This document shows, in pieces, positions 29,643 to 36,695 of a stretch of 54,450 nt of DNA; position 1 is the first letter of the stretch; every line of letters starts with the position of its first letter. The position numbers and the translations under genes were made by a program. Source of the stretch: Thioalkalivibrio halophilus (GTDB taxonomy: Bacteria; Pseudomonadota; Gammaproteobacteria; Ectothiorhodospirales; Ectothiorhodospiraceae); assembly GCF_001995255.1 (NCBI RefSeq), contig NZ_MUZR01000058.1, forward strand, positions 1 through 54,450, given 5' to 3'. The notes below the pieces were generated by a model, which saw nothing but the letters and a program-made list of their open reading frames with translations, did not search any database and was not told the DNA's origin.

Positions 29643-30577
29643 CAGTTGCGCTCCGCCACGCGCAGCACGGCCGAGCGTGCCCGCGGATTGCGTTGCTGTT
29701 CCCCGGCGTCGGCCCGCACCGGCTTGCCCAGCGGGCGCAGCGGGGGCGCTTCGACCTCCGGCATGACCGGCAGCCCGCGCGGGATGCGCGGCGCATCGTC
29801 ACGGTCCCCGCGGAAGGCCCGCTTGACCATGCGGTCCTCCAGCGAATGGAAGGCAATAACCACCAGGCGCGCCCCGGACGGCAGAACCTCGGGGATGGTT
29901 TCAAGCCAGGTCTCCAGCTCCCGCAGCTCCGCGTTCACGAAGATGCGCAGGGCCTGGAAGGTTCGCGTCGCGGGGTGCTTGCCGGGTTCGCGGCGCGGCA
30001 CCGCGCCACGCACCAGATCCGCCAGACGCGCAGTGCGAGTGATCGGACCCTCGGCACGGGCGCGCACGATCGCGCGGGCGATGCGCCGCGAGAAACGCTC
30101 CTCGCCGTACTGGTAGATCACGTCCGCGATCTCCTTTTCCTCCGCGCGCGCCAGCCAGTCGGCCGCGCTTTCACCGGACGACGGGTCCATTCGCATGTCC
30201 AGCGGGCCGTCATGCTGGAAACTGAAACCGCGCGCGGCATCGTCCAGCTGCGGCGATGACACCCCGAGATCGAGGAACACGCCATCCGGCCGGCGATCGG
30301 GGTAGCGCTGCCGCAGCACCTCGGCCATGGACGAGAAAGGCGCCGACTCGAACGCGAAACGCGGGTCCCCCAGAAACGAAGAGGCGGCCTCGGCCGCCTC
30401 GGGATCCCGGTCCATCGCCAGCAGGCGACCGTCCGGCCCCAGACGGTCAAGCAAGGCGCGGCTGTGCCCGCCCCGTCCGAAAGTACCGTCCACGTAAAAA
30501 CCATCAGCGCGCACCGCCAGCCCCTCGAGCACGGTGTCCAGCATGACCGGGACATGGGCCTGTCGCTGTTCCTGCAT
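29642..30577 (-). CDS. rsmH: 16S rRNA m4C1402 methyltransferase RsmH (MraW)
   Basis: SAM-dependent N4-methylation of 16S rRNA C1402, the same nucleotide that RsmI 2'-O-methylates (rsmI lies 1 kb away). The 311 residues include HVPVMLDTVLEGL, the SAM motif VDGTFGRGGHSRALL, MDRDPEAAE, LDLGVSSPQLDDAARGFSF, DMRMDP and AFHSLEDRMVKRAFR. The ATG at 30577 shares a base with the mraZ stop. The GTG just before it, at 30580, is less likely. Confidence 0.96.
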   Translation of the reverse strand: MQEQRQAHVPVMLDTVLEGLAVRADGFYVDGTFGRGGHSRALLDRLGPDGRLLAMDRDPEAAEAASSFLGDPRFAFESAPFSSMAEVLRQRYPDRRPDGVFLDLGVSSPQLDDAARGFSFQHDGPLDMRMDPSSGESAADWLARAEEKEIADVIYQYGEERFSRRIARAIVRARAEGPITRTARLADLVRGAVPRREPGKHPATRTFQALRIFVNAELRELETWLETIPEVLPSGARLVVIAFHSLEDRMVKRAFRGDRDDAPRIPRGLPVMPEVEAPPLRPLGKPVRADAGEQQRNPRARSAVLRVAERN

Positions 30578-31017
30578 CACAGCGAGATCGACTCGAGTTC
30601 ATTTGCATCGATGCCTTCATCGAACATCTCCTCGCAGCGCTGATCCCACGTAGCCTGGTCCCAGATCTCGAACTTCTTGCCCTGCCCCAGCAGGGCGACC
30701 TGCTTGTCCATGCCGGCGAACTTGCGCAGCGGCTGCGGCAACAGCAGACGACCGTTGCCGTCGAGCTCGCAGTCGGAGGCATGACCGACCAGAAGCCGCT
30801 GCAGCCGGACTACGGCTGGCTTGAGATTGGGGCGCGACATCAGGTTCTGCTCGACCCGTTCCCATTCGGGCCGCGGGTACATCAGGAGACAGCGATCGGG
30901 ATGAACGGTCACCACCAGCTGGCCATCACAGGACGCCACAAGCTCGTCGCGATAGCGCGCCGGCATGGCGAGGCGCCCCTTCGCATCCAGATTGAGCTGA
31001 CTGACGCCTCGGAACAT
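30577..31017 (-). CDS. mraZ: Transcriptional regulator MraZ
   Basis: DNA-binding ring protein that represses the dcw promoter in E. coli. The 146 residues carry two SpoVT-AbrB/MraZ repeats with signatures LDAKGRLAMPARYR (about 10-23) and LDGNGRLLLPQPLRKFAG. The ATG at 31017 gives the canonical MFRGVSQLN start. No Shine-Dalgarno sequence is visible. The TTG at 31065 lies upstream of the predicted transcript start and was rejected. Four GTGGGA-type boxes directly upstream suggest autoregulation. Confidence 0.96.
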   Translation of the reverse strand: MFRGVSQLNLDAKGRLAMPARYRDELVASCDGQLVVTVHPDRCLLMYPRPEWERVEQNLMSRPNLKPAVVRLQRLLVGHASDCELDGNGRLLLPQPLRKFAGMDKQVALLGQGKKFEIWDQATWDQRCEEMFDEGIDANELESISL

Positions 31018-31034
31018 GGCCGTGTACGGTGGAT

Positions 31035-31070
31035 TCCCACCTTCTCCCACTTTTTCCCACTTCAATCCAC
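31035..31070 (-). promoter_or_regulatory. MraZ operator: four 10-bp-spaced GTGGGA boxes
   Basis: On the minus strand GTGGAT (31065-31070), GTGGGA (31055-31060), GTGGGA (31045-31050) and GTGGGA (31035-31040) recur at exactly 10-bp steps, all in one orientation. E. coli MraZ is known to bind TGGGN repeats separated by 5 nt upstream of mraZ, and this array has that spacing. The first, degenerate box overlaps the -10 and the rest lie in the early transcribed region. Confidence 0.85.
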
Positions 31071-31097
31071 TATAGGTACACCCCTGTTGAGGGTCAA
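31069..31097 (-). promoter_or_regulatory. mra (dcw) sigma70-type promoter
   Basis: TTGACC (31092-31097) and TATAGT (31069-31074) on the minus strand are separated by exactly 17 bases. Each matches consensus at five of six positions. The start point would be near 31062, leaving a leader of about 45 nt that contains the three full MraZ boxes. The upstream DNA (31098-31200) is unusually A/T-rich for this window. Confidence 0.8.
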
Positions 31098-31293
31098 GGA
31101 AAAACGGGCTTGCCAGAGAAAAATAAGCCTTGCATCACAGAGACTTATGAGCCTCTGCACAAGAGATACAGGAACGGGGAAAGATACGTTCAAAACCAGA
31201 TGCCTGGCTCGAACTCTTGAGAAATCACTTGATCATTTCGCGAGCGCCCGGCCGGGGCACGCGAGAGACGCGGGGACAATGGTGGGGAAAAGT
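31098..31293. other. A/T-richer spacer between rnpB and the dcw promoter
   Basis: No gene is seen here. Composition is clearly lower in G+C than the flanking genes up to about 31200. On the minus strand there is a small hairpin CAGAG/CTCTG near 31136-31155. An imperfect GC-rich inverted repeat (about 31240-31265) could end rnpB transcription, but it lacks a U-run. A pair of MraZ-like boxes sits at its right edge. Confidence 0.5.
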
Positions 31294-31297
31294 GGGA
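31282..31297 (+). promoter_or_regulatory. MraZ-like box pair at the rnpB 3' end
   Basis: GTGGGG-AAAA-GTGGGA reads on the plus strand with a 10-bp period. It differs at one position from the GTGGGA-AAAA-GTGGGA part of the mraZ operator, but points the other way. It lies about 250 bp upstream of the mra promoter boxes and overlaps the rnpB 3' end. A chance or structural origin from rnpB is possible. Confidence 0.4.
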
Positions 31298-31646
31298 GCC
31301 GGCCTGTAAGCCGGGTTCTGTCGAGAACGATCATTCATCTGGGACGTCCGTCACCAGACGCCTCAAGCAGCCTACCCGGGTGCGATGCGGGCCACACCAT
31401 GCACCCCTATTTGGCCTTGCTCCGGACGGGGTTTACCGTGCCACGGACTGTTACCAGCCGTGCGGTGCGCTCTTACCGCACCATTTCACCCTTGCCTGTG
31501 CCCGGACGAGCCGGGCCATCGGCGGTATGTTTTCTGCTGCACTTTCCGTCGGCTCGCGCCGCCCAGGTGTTACCTGGCGTCCTGCCCTGCGGAGCCCGGA
31601 CTTTCCTCCACGCCACACGGACGCAGCGACCGCCCGGCCGACTCCC
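31294..31646 (-). ncRNA. rnpB: RNase P RNA, bacterial type A
   Basis: Catalytic RNA that matures tRNA 5' ends. On the minus strand, P1 forms between GGGAGTCGGCC at the 5' end (31636-31646) and GGCCGGCTCCC at the 3' end (31294-31304). The universally conserved P4 halves are present: GGAGGAAAGTCCGGGC (about 31594-31609) and ACAGAACCCGGCTTA (31306-31320). Length is about 353 nt. It lies between rsmI and mraZ, as in Pseudomonas. Open frames across it on both strands are artefacts. Confidence 0.96.
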
Positions 31647-31652
31647 GCCTCC

Positions 31653-31681
31653 CTTTTACCCGCGCCCTGCTCCGGATGCAA
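31653..31681 (-). promoter_or_regulatory. rnpB promoter
   Basis: TTGCAT (31676-31681) and TAAAAG (31653-31658) on the minus strand are 17 bases apart. The start at about 31646-31647 coincides with the first base of the P1 stem. The promoter lies between the rsmI stop and rnpB. Confidence 0.7.
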
Positions 31682-31696
31682 GGATATCCGAGGCAG

Positions 31697-32593
31697 TCAG
31701 GCGGGATCATCGCCCTCTTCGCGGTCCGCCTGCTGCAGTTCCAGCGCGCGGGCGTAGAGCCGATTGCGCGGCAGCCCGGTGGCGTCCGCCAGCAGGCGCG
31801 CGGCCCGCTTGACCGGAAGCTCGGCGACCAGGCCGGCAAGCAGCCGTTCCTGTTCACCCGACAGCGCGTCGCCGTCTTCGTCGACGGCCGGCGCCGGGGC
31901 CAGCACCAGCACGAATTCGCCGCGCGTACGCCAGGCATCCGCCTCCAGCCATTCGGGCAGGCGGCCGGCCGGACCGTAATAATGTTCCTCGTATTGCTTG
32001 GTCAGCTCGCGCCCCAGGAACACGGAGCGGTCCGGGGCCTGCGCCGCCAGCTCCCGGGCCGCCGCAAGGATGCGATGCGCGGACTCGAACACGATGCCGG
32101 TCTGCGGACGCGCCAGCAGTTCGGCCAGGCGTCTTTCGCGCGCGCCGGCGGCGTGCGGCAGGAAACCGTCAAAACAGAACCGGTCGCTCGGCATCCCCGA
32201 GACCGCCAGCGCGGCCAGGGGGGCGCTCGGGCCGGGCACGGCGCGCAGGGCATGGCCGGCTTCGCGGGCCCCGCGGACCAGGCGAAACCCGGGATCCGAC
32301 ACCAGCGGGGTGCCCGCATCCGAGATCAGCGCCACATCTTCGCCCGCGGCCAGCTGCGCGAGCAGGCCCGCGACGCGCTGTTCTTCGTTGTGTTCGTGCA
32401 GACTGACCAGCGGCGTGTCGATGCCCAGCGGCGCCAGCAGCGCGCGGCTGTGACGCGTATCCTCCGCCGCGATGCGCGAGACATGCGACAATACATCCCG
32501 GGCGCGCTGCCCCAGATCGGCCCGGTTGCCGATCGGGGTGGCCACCACCCACAGGGTTCCGCCCTGCGTTGACACTGTTTCGCGCGCTTCCAA
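31697..32593 (-). CDS. rsmI: 16S rRNA 2'-O-ribose C1402 methyltransferase RsmI
   Basis: SAM-dependent TP-methylase that completes m4Cm1402 together with RsmH. The 298 residues include LWVVATPIGNRADLGQRA, AAEDTRHSRALL, LHEHNEEQR, LISDAGTPLVSDPGFRLV, PGPSAPLAALAVSGMPSDRF and FESAHRI. The start is TTG at 32593, chosen because AAGGAG lies 6-7 nt upstream. A GTG at 32575 would give a shorter but plausible N-terminus. Only 24 nt separate it from the divergent lpoA. Confidence 0.95.
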   Translation of the reverse strand: MEARETVSTQGGTLWVVATPIGNRADLGQRARDVLSHVSRIAAEDTRHSRALLAPLGIDTPLVSLHEHNEEQRVAGLLAQLAAGEDVALISDAGTPLVSDPGFRLVRGAREAGHALRAVPGPSAPLAALAVSGMPSDRFCFDGFLPHAAGARERRLAELLARPQTGIVFESAHRILAAARELAAQAPDRSVFLGRELTKQYEEHYYGPAGRLPEWLEADAWRTRGEFVLVLAPAPAVDEDGDALSGEQERLLAGLVAELPVKRAARLLADATGLPRNRLYARALELQQADREEGDDPA

Positions 32594-32597
32594 TACT
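32569..32597 (+). promoter_or_regulatory. lpoA promoter inside the rsmI start region
   Basis: A perfect TTGACA (32569-32574) and AATACT (32592-32597) are 17 bases apart on the plus strand. The -10 overlaps the TTG start codon of rsmI on the other strand. The start near 32604 leaves about 14 nt of leader before the lpoA ATG. Confidence 0.6.
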
Positions 32598-32617
32598 GAC
32601 TCCTTATCGCCAATCCG

Positions 32618-34522
32618 ATGTCTGCCGTGAACCGACTCCCGCTCCCCCTCCGCCCGTTACACCGCTCCGTGCCGGGCCCGGGCCTGACGCGCCCGCTCAT
32701 GGTACTGCTGGCGGCCGGCCTGATGGCCGCCTGCGCTGCGCCGCAACCGGATCCCGCGGCGACACCGGACCCGGACCCCGAAATCCCGGCCGAGATCGAA
32801 CTGGCCCCCGAGCCGCTGGCCGAGCATCGGCTCGAGCGGATCGAGGCGTTGCCGGACGAGCAGGCCGAGCCGGAGGAATTGCGGGCCGCAATCGACGCGG
32901 TGCTGGCGCTGGACCCGGTCCCGGAACCGCTGCTGGAACGCGCGGAGGCGGCCTGGAACCGCTTGCCCGACGCGAAGCCACGCCCGCTTGCCGACCGCGT
33001 GCGCGGCGGCTGGCTGGCCTGGCACCGCGGGGAGGCCGACCTCGCGGCCGAGCGCCTGGGGGCCGACGATCCGGATGATCCGACACGCACCCCGGAATTC
33101 CATCGGCGCGGCATGGAGCTGCATGCCCGGCTGCTGGAATGGGAACAGCAATGGTATCAGGCCCTGAATGTGCGCTTTCGGCTGGATCCGCTGCTGACCC
33201 TGGAACCCGATCTGCAGACCGCCAACCATGAGCGGATCTGGGGCCTGATGGCCGCCCTGCGCCCGACCCAGCGGGAACGACTCGGGCGCGAGAACATCGT
33301 CGGGGCCGATGGCTGGCACGATCTGTTCCGGGGACTGGGCCGGGCGGACGATGCCGCTGCGGCGGAAACGTTCGCCCGACGCTGGCAGCAAGCCTTCCCC
33401 CGGCATCCCGCGAACAGCCATCTCCCGGAACTGCTCGCCGCGTCACCCGCCAGCGCGGATCCGGCCGGAGATACGGTGGTCCTGCTGCCATTGTCGGGCA
33501 ATCTGGCCGGCCTGGGAGAGGCGGTTCTCGACGGCATCACCCGGGCACATTATGCCGACGGCCAGGGGCAGCTCCGGGTGCGCGACACCCGGGGCGATCC
33601 ACGCCAGGCCGTTGCGCTTTACCGGGATGCAGTACTCGAAGGTGCCGATCACATTATCGGCCCGCTGCAGCGCGATGCCGTCGCCGCGGTCGCCGACCTC
33701 GAGGAACATCGGCCCGGGGTGCTCCTCAACCGCACCGCCAACGCCCTGCCGCGCGGCGTGACCGCACTGGCGCTGGATCCCGAGGCCGACGCCCGTGCCG
33801 TTGCCGACCGCGCGGCTCGCACCGGCTGGGGCGCCGGCCTCGGCATCATCGCCGAGGGGGCCTTCGGTGATCGCCTGGCATCCGCATGGTCACTGGCCGC
33901 CGAGGAACACGGGGCATCCCCACGGGAGGTGGCGCGAGTGGACACCCGTGCCGGGGACCTCAACGACCGCATCGCCGCCCACGTCGGGATTGATCGCAGT
34001 CGCGAGCGCATTGCGTCGGTGTCCCGGCGCCTCGGACTCGGTCTTGAAGGCGACCCGCAGATTCGCGCCGATGTCGGTTACATCTTCGTCGCGGGCAGCG
34101 CTGCCGACGTACGCCGCATCGCGCCGCATCTGCACTTCCACCAGGCGTCGCGCCTGCCGATGATGTCCACGCCACATGTCTATCCGGGCCGCCCCGACGC
34201 CTCGCGCGACCGCGATCTCAACGGGATCGCATTTCCGGATGCGCCCGGTCTGTTCAGTGAAATCGCCGCGCTCGGGAACACCGGAGCCGAGCCGCTGCGG
34301 GAACAATCCGGGCTGCCGCGCTTCTATGCCCTGGGCATGGACGCCCGGCGCCTGGCCGTACGCGCCGACACTAGCTACGCGGCCCCGCATACGACGCTCG
34401 TCGGTACCGCCGGCGAGTGGCAACTCAACCCGTTGACCGGTGACTGGCAGCGGACGCCGGCCTGGGCGCGGTTCGTTCGTGGTGAACCCCGGCGGCTGGA
34501 CGCCGCGACTCCCTCGGACTGA
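32618..34522 (+). CDS. lpoA: Penicillin-binding protein activator LpoA (LppC family lipoprotein)
   Basis: Outer-membrane lipoprotein that activates PBP1A from outside. The 634 residues have a basic start, a hydrophobic signal (about 24-38) and a lipobox-like LMAAC. A Pro/Asp/Glu-rich linker follows, then an N-terminal helical TPR-like domain (about 60-270) and a C-terminal periplasmic-binding-like domain (from about 285, VVLLPLSGNLAGLGEAVLDGI, HIIGPLQRDAVAAV). The rsmI-lpoA-yraN order is conserved. Met at -3 of the lipobox is slightly unusual. Its stop shares a base with the yraN start (TGATG). Confidence 0.9.
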   Translation: MSAVNRLPLPLRPLHRSVPGPGLTRPLMVLLAAGLMAACAAPQPDPAATPDPDPEIPAEIELAPEPLAEHRLERIEALPDEQAEPEELRAAIDAVLALDPVPEPLLERAEAAWNRLPDAKPRPLADRVRGGWLAWHRGEADLAAERLGADDPDDPTRTPEFHRRGMELHARLLEWEQQWYQALNVRFRLDPLLTLEPDLQTANHERIWGLMAALRPTQRERLGRENIVGADGWHDLFRGLGRADDAAAAETFARRWQQAFPRHPANSHLPELLAASPASADPAGDTVVLLPLSGNLAGLGEAVLDGITRAHYADGQGQLRVRDTRGDPRQAVALYRDAVLEGADHIIGPLQRDAVAAVADLEEHRPGVLLNRTANALPRGVTALALDPEADARAVADRAARTGWGAGLGIIAEGAFGDRLASAWSLAAEEHGASPREVARVDTRAGDLNDRIAAHVGIDRSRERIASVSRRLGLGLEGDPQIRADVGYIFVAGSAADVRRIAPHLHFHQASRLPMMSTPHVYPGRPDASRDRDLNGIAFPDAPGLFSEIAALGNTGAEPLREQSGLPRFYALGMDARRLAVRADTSYAAPHTTLVGTAGEWQLNPLTGDWQRTPAWARFVRGEPRRLDAATPSD

Positions 34523-34878
34523 TGTTCCGTCCGGGAGAATCCGGCCAGCAGGCCGAACAACGCGCCGCGCGCTATCTCCAGGATCGCGGGCTGCGCCTGG
34601 TGGCCAGCAATGTCCGGCGGCCCTGGGGCGAGCTGGACCTGGTTCTGCGTGAGGGGGACACCGTGGTCTTCGTCGAGGTCCGCATGCGCAGCAATCAGGA
34701 TTACGGAGGCGGACTGGAGAGCGTCGACCGGCGCAAGCGCCGCAAGCTGGTGCGCATGGCGGAAACCTGGATGCTGGAGGAAGACTGGAACGGCCCGGCG
34801 CGCTTCGACGTGGTGGCGCTGGACGGTGATGGCGGGGTGGAATGGATCGTGGACGCGATCCGGGCGGACGACTCATGA
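34522..34878 (+). CDS. yraN: YraN family endonuclease-like protein (UPF0102)
   Basis: The 118-residue small protein has a restriction-endonuclease/Holliday-resolvase-like fold. Family signatures are GQQAEQRAARYLQDRGLRLVASNVRRPWGELDLV and VVFVEVRMRSNQDYGG, which include the Glu-Asp-Glu and Lys/Arg residues of the predicted nuclease site. The in vivo substrate is not established. It starts in overlap with lpoA and ends in an ATGA overlap with the FAD oxidase gene. In E. coli and Pseudomonas the next gene would be diaA. Confidence 0.92.
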   Translation: MFRPGESGQQAEQRAARYLQDRGLRLVASNVRRPWGELDLVLREGDTVVFVEVRMRSNQDYGGGLESVDRRKRRKLVRMAETWMLEEDWNGPARFDVVALDGDGGVEWIVDAIRADDS

Positions 34879-36248
34879 GCGATCTGGCGCGCGAGATCGA
34901 ACGTCTGCTGCCGCCGGAGGACCGCCTGCTGGACCCGGCGGACTGCTGGGCCTATGGCGCCGACAATTCGCGCCTGCACGCCGCGCCCGAAGCCGTGGCG
35001 TTCGCCCGCGACAGTCAGACCGTCGTGGAACTTGTACGCCTGTGCCGGCGCCTCGGGGCGCCGCTGGTGGCGCGCGGCCGGGGCACGGGCACAACCGGCG
35101 CGGCGGTTCCCGACCGCGGCGGACTGGTGCTGTCACTGGAGCGCATGAACCGCATCGTGGATGTGGATCCCGCGAATCGGTGGCTGATTGCCGAACCCGG
35201 GGTCACCAACGCCGAGATTCAGGCCGCGGCAGGCGAACACGGGTTCTTCTGGCCCCCCGATCCGACCAGTGCCGCGTATTGCACCCTGGGAGGGAATCTT
35301 GCCTACAACTCGGCCGGGCCGCACGCGGTGAAGTACGGTACACCGCGCGACAATACGCTGGGTCTGGAGGCCGTCGCAGGCACCGGGGAGCACTTTCGCA
35401 CCGGCGTACGCACCAACAAGGGCGTGGTCGGCTACGACCTCACCCGCCTGCTGATCGGCTCGGAGGGAACTCTGGGGATCATCACCCAAGCGACCCTCAA
35501 GTTGACACCCCGTCCGGAGTGCACCCGCCTGCTGCAGGCGGTCTACCCGACCATCGATGCGGCGGCCCGGGCAGTCGCAAGACTGATGGCGCGCGCGGAG
35601 TCGCCTTCGGCGCTGGAGTTCATGGATCGCTCGGCTATCGGGATGATCCGCGGTTATGGCGGGGTGGAACTGCCGGAAGCCGCCGGAGCCATCCTGATGA
35701 TCGAGTCCGACGGTCCTGCCGAGATCATCGAGACCCGGACCGACGGAATCCGCCGGACGGCCGCCGAAGGGGCCCTGAGCGTGGATGTCGCCGACACACC
35801 CGAGGCGATGGACCGTCTCTGGCAGGTACGCAAGGCCCTGTCACCGGCGCTGCGGACCATTGCCCCGAAGAAGATCAACGAAGATGTCGTGGTGCCGGTA
35901 TCGCGGATCCCCGCCCTCATCCGCGGCCTCGAGGAGCTGGCCGAGCGGCATGCCATCCGCATCGTCAATTTCGGCCACGCCGGCAACGGCAACATCCACG
36001 TGAATCTGCTGGTCAATCCGGACGACCCGGAAGAGATGCAACGGGCCGAAGTGTGTCTGGATGAAGTGTTCCGCCTCGTCCTGTCGCTCGACGGCAGCCT
36101 GTCGGGGGAACATGGTGTGGGACTGGTCAAGCGACCGTTCGTGGATCGCGAACTGGATCCGGCCGCACTGACGCTGATGGAAGGGGTGCGGGCGGTGTTC
36201 GATCCGGACGGGATCCTCAATCCGGGGAAGGCGCCGCCCGCGCCCTGA
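34875..36248 (+). CDS. GlcD-type FAD-binding oxidase (glycolate/D-2-hydroxyacid dehydrogenase family)
   Basis: The 457 residues have a PCMH-type FAD domain (about 40-220) and an FAD-oxidase C-terminal domain (about 225-450). FAD motifs are VARGRGTGTTGAAVP, PPDPTSAAYCTLGGNLAYNSAGPHAVKYG and LLIGSEGTLGIIT. The substrate-side motifs GHAGNGNIHVNLL and LSGEHGVGLVKRPF are typical of glycolate oxidase GlcD and D-lactate dehydrogenases. No iron-sulfur partner (GlcF) or GlcE is beside it, so the substrate is uncertain. The ATG at 34875 overlaps yraN as ATGA, placing it in the lpoA operon. It ends 9 nt from convergent sspB. Confidence 0.85.
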   Translation: MSDLAREIERLLPPEDRLLDPADCWAYGADNSRLHAAPEAVAFARDSQTVVELVRLCRRLGAPLVARGRGTGTTGAAVPDRGGLVLSLERMNRIVDVDPANRWLIAEPGVTNAEIQAAAGEHGFFWPPDPTSAAYCTLGGNLAYNSAGPHAVKYGTPRDNTLGLEAVAGTGEHFRTGVRTNKGVVGYDLTRLLIGSEGTLGIITQATLKLTPRPECTRLLQAVYPTIDAAARAVARLMARAESPSALEFMDRSAIGMIRGYGGVELPEAAGAILMIESDGPAEIIETRTDGIRRTAAEGALSVDVADTPEAMDRLWQVRKALSPALRTIAPKKINEDVVVPVSRIPALIRGLEELAERHAIRIVNFGHAGNGNIHVNLLVNPDDPEEMQRAEVCLDEVFRLVLSLDGSLSGEHGVGLVKRPFVDRELDPAALTLMEGVRAVFDPDGILNPGKAPPAP

Positions 36249-36257
36249 CGACCGCCC

Positions 36258-36695
36258 TTACTTGACCACGGTCAGGGACGGGCCGCCCTTGCGCCGGGGC
36301 GCCTCGTCGCCACCCTCGCCGCCATCACCCGTGTCATCACCGTCATCCGGCGGCCCGTCTCCGGGACCGGGGTCCGGATCCGGCCCGGGCTCGCTACCGA
36401 ACATCATCCCCTGGCCGTTCTCGCGCGCGTAGATGGCCATCACCGCGGTCTGCGGCACGAAGACATCCATCGGACTGCCGGCGAACCGCGCCGAGAACGA
36501 CACGTACTCGTCGCCCAGCTCCAGACCCTGCACGGCCGTGGGGCCCACATTCAGGGTGATCTTGCCCTGCTCGACGAACGCGTCCGGCACGGCCGTGCCG
36601 TCGACCGTGGCATCCACCAGCAGGTGCGGTGTCATGCCGTTGTCGGTGATCCAGTCCCACAGGGCACGCAGCAGATAGGGGCGGGAAGAAGTCAA
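36258..36695 (-). CDS. sspB: ClpXP adaptor SspB
   Basis: Delivers ssrA-tagged peptides to ClpXP. The 145 residues begin with RPYLLRALWDWITDNGMTPHLLVDAT, then KITLNVGPTAV, the substrate groove FSARFAGSPMDVFVPQTAVMAIYARENG, a long flexible Gly/Asp/Pro linker, and the ClpX-docking tail GGPSLTVVK (E. coli ends RGGRPALRVVK). The start is TTG at 36695, overlapping the sspA stop as TTGA, with GGGAG 8 nt upstream. An upstream in-frame ATG at 36752 lies within sspA and is unlikely. Confidence 0.93.
   Translation of the reverse strand: MTSSRPYLLRALWDWITDNGMTPHLLVDATVDGTAVPDAFVEQGKITLNVGPTAVQGLELGDEYVSFSARFAGSPMDVFVPQTAVMAIYARENGQGMMFGSEPGPDPDPGPGDGPPDDGDDTGDGGEGGDEAPRRKGGPSLTVVK

Noticed and set aside
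31018-31065. Longer MraZ starting at the TTG at 31065
   Set aside because: The extension is encoded by the operator boxes themselves, lies at or before the predicted transcript start, and has no counterpart in MraZ proteins.
31380-31812. Open frames across 31.0-31.8 kb on both strands
   Set aside because: They cover the RNase P RNA, whose conserved P4 and P1 elements are clear.
32598-32630. Minus-strand TTCACG-17-GATAAG as rsmI promoter
   Set aside because: Its start point would fall at the rsmI start codon, removing the strong AAGGAG site that supports translation.
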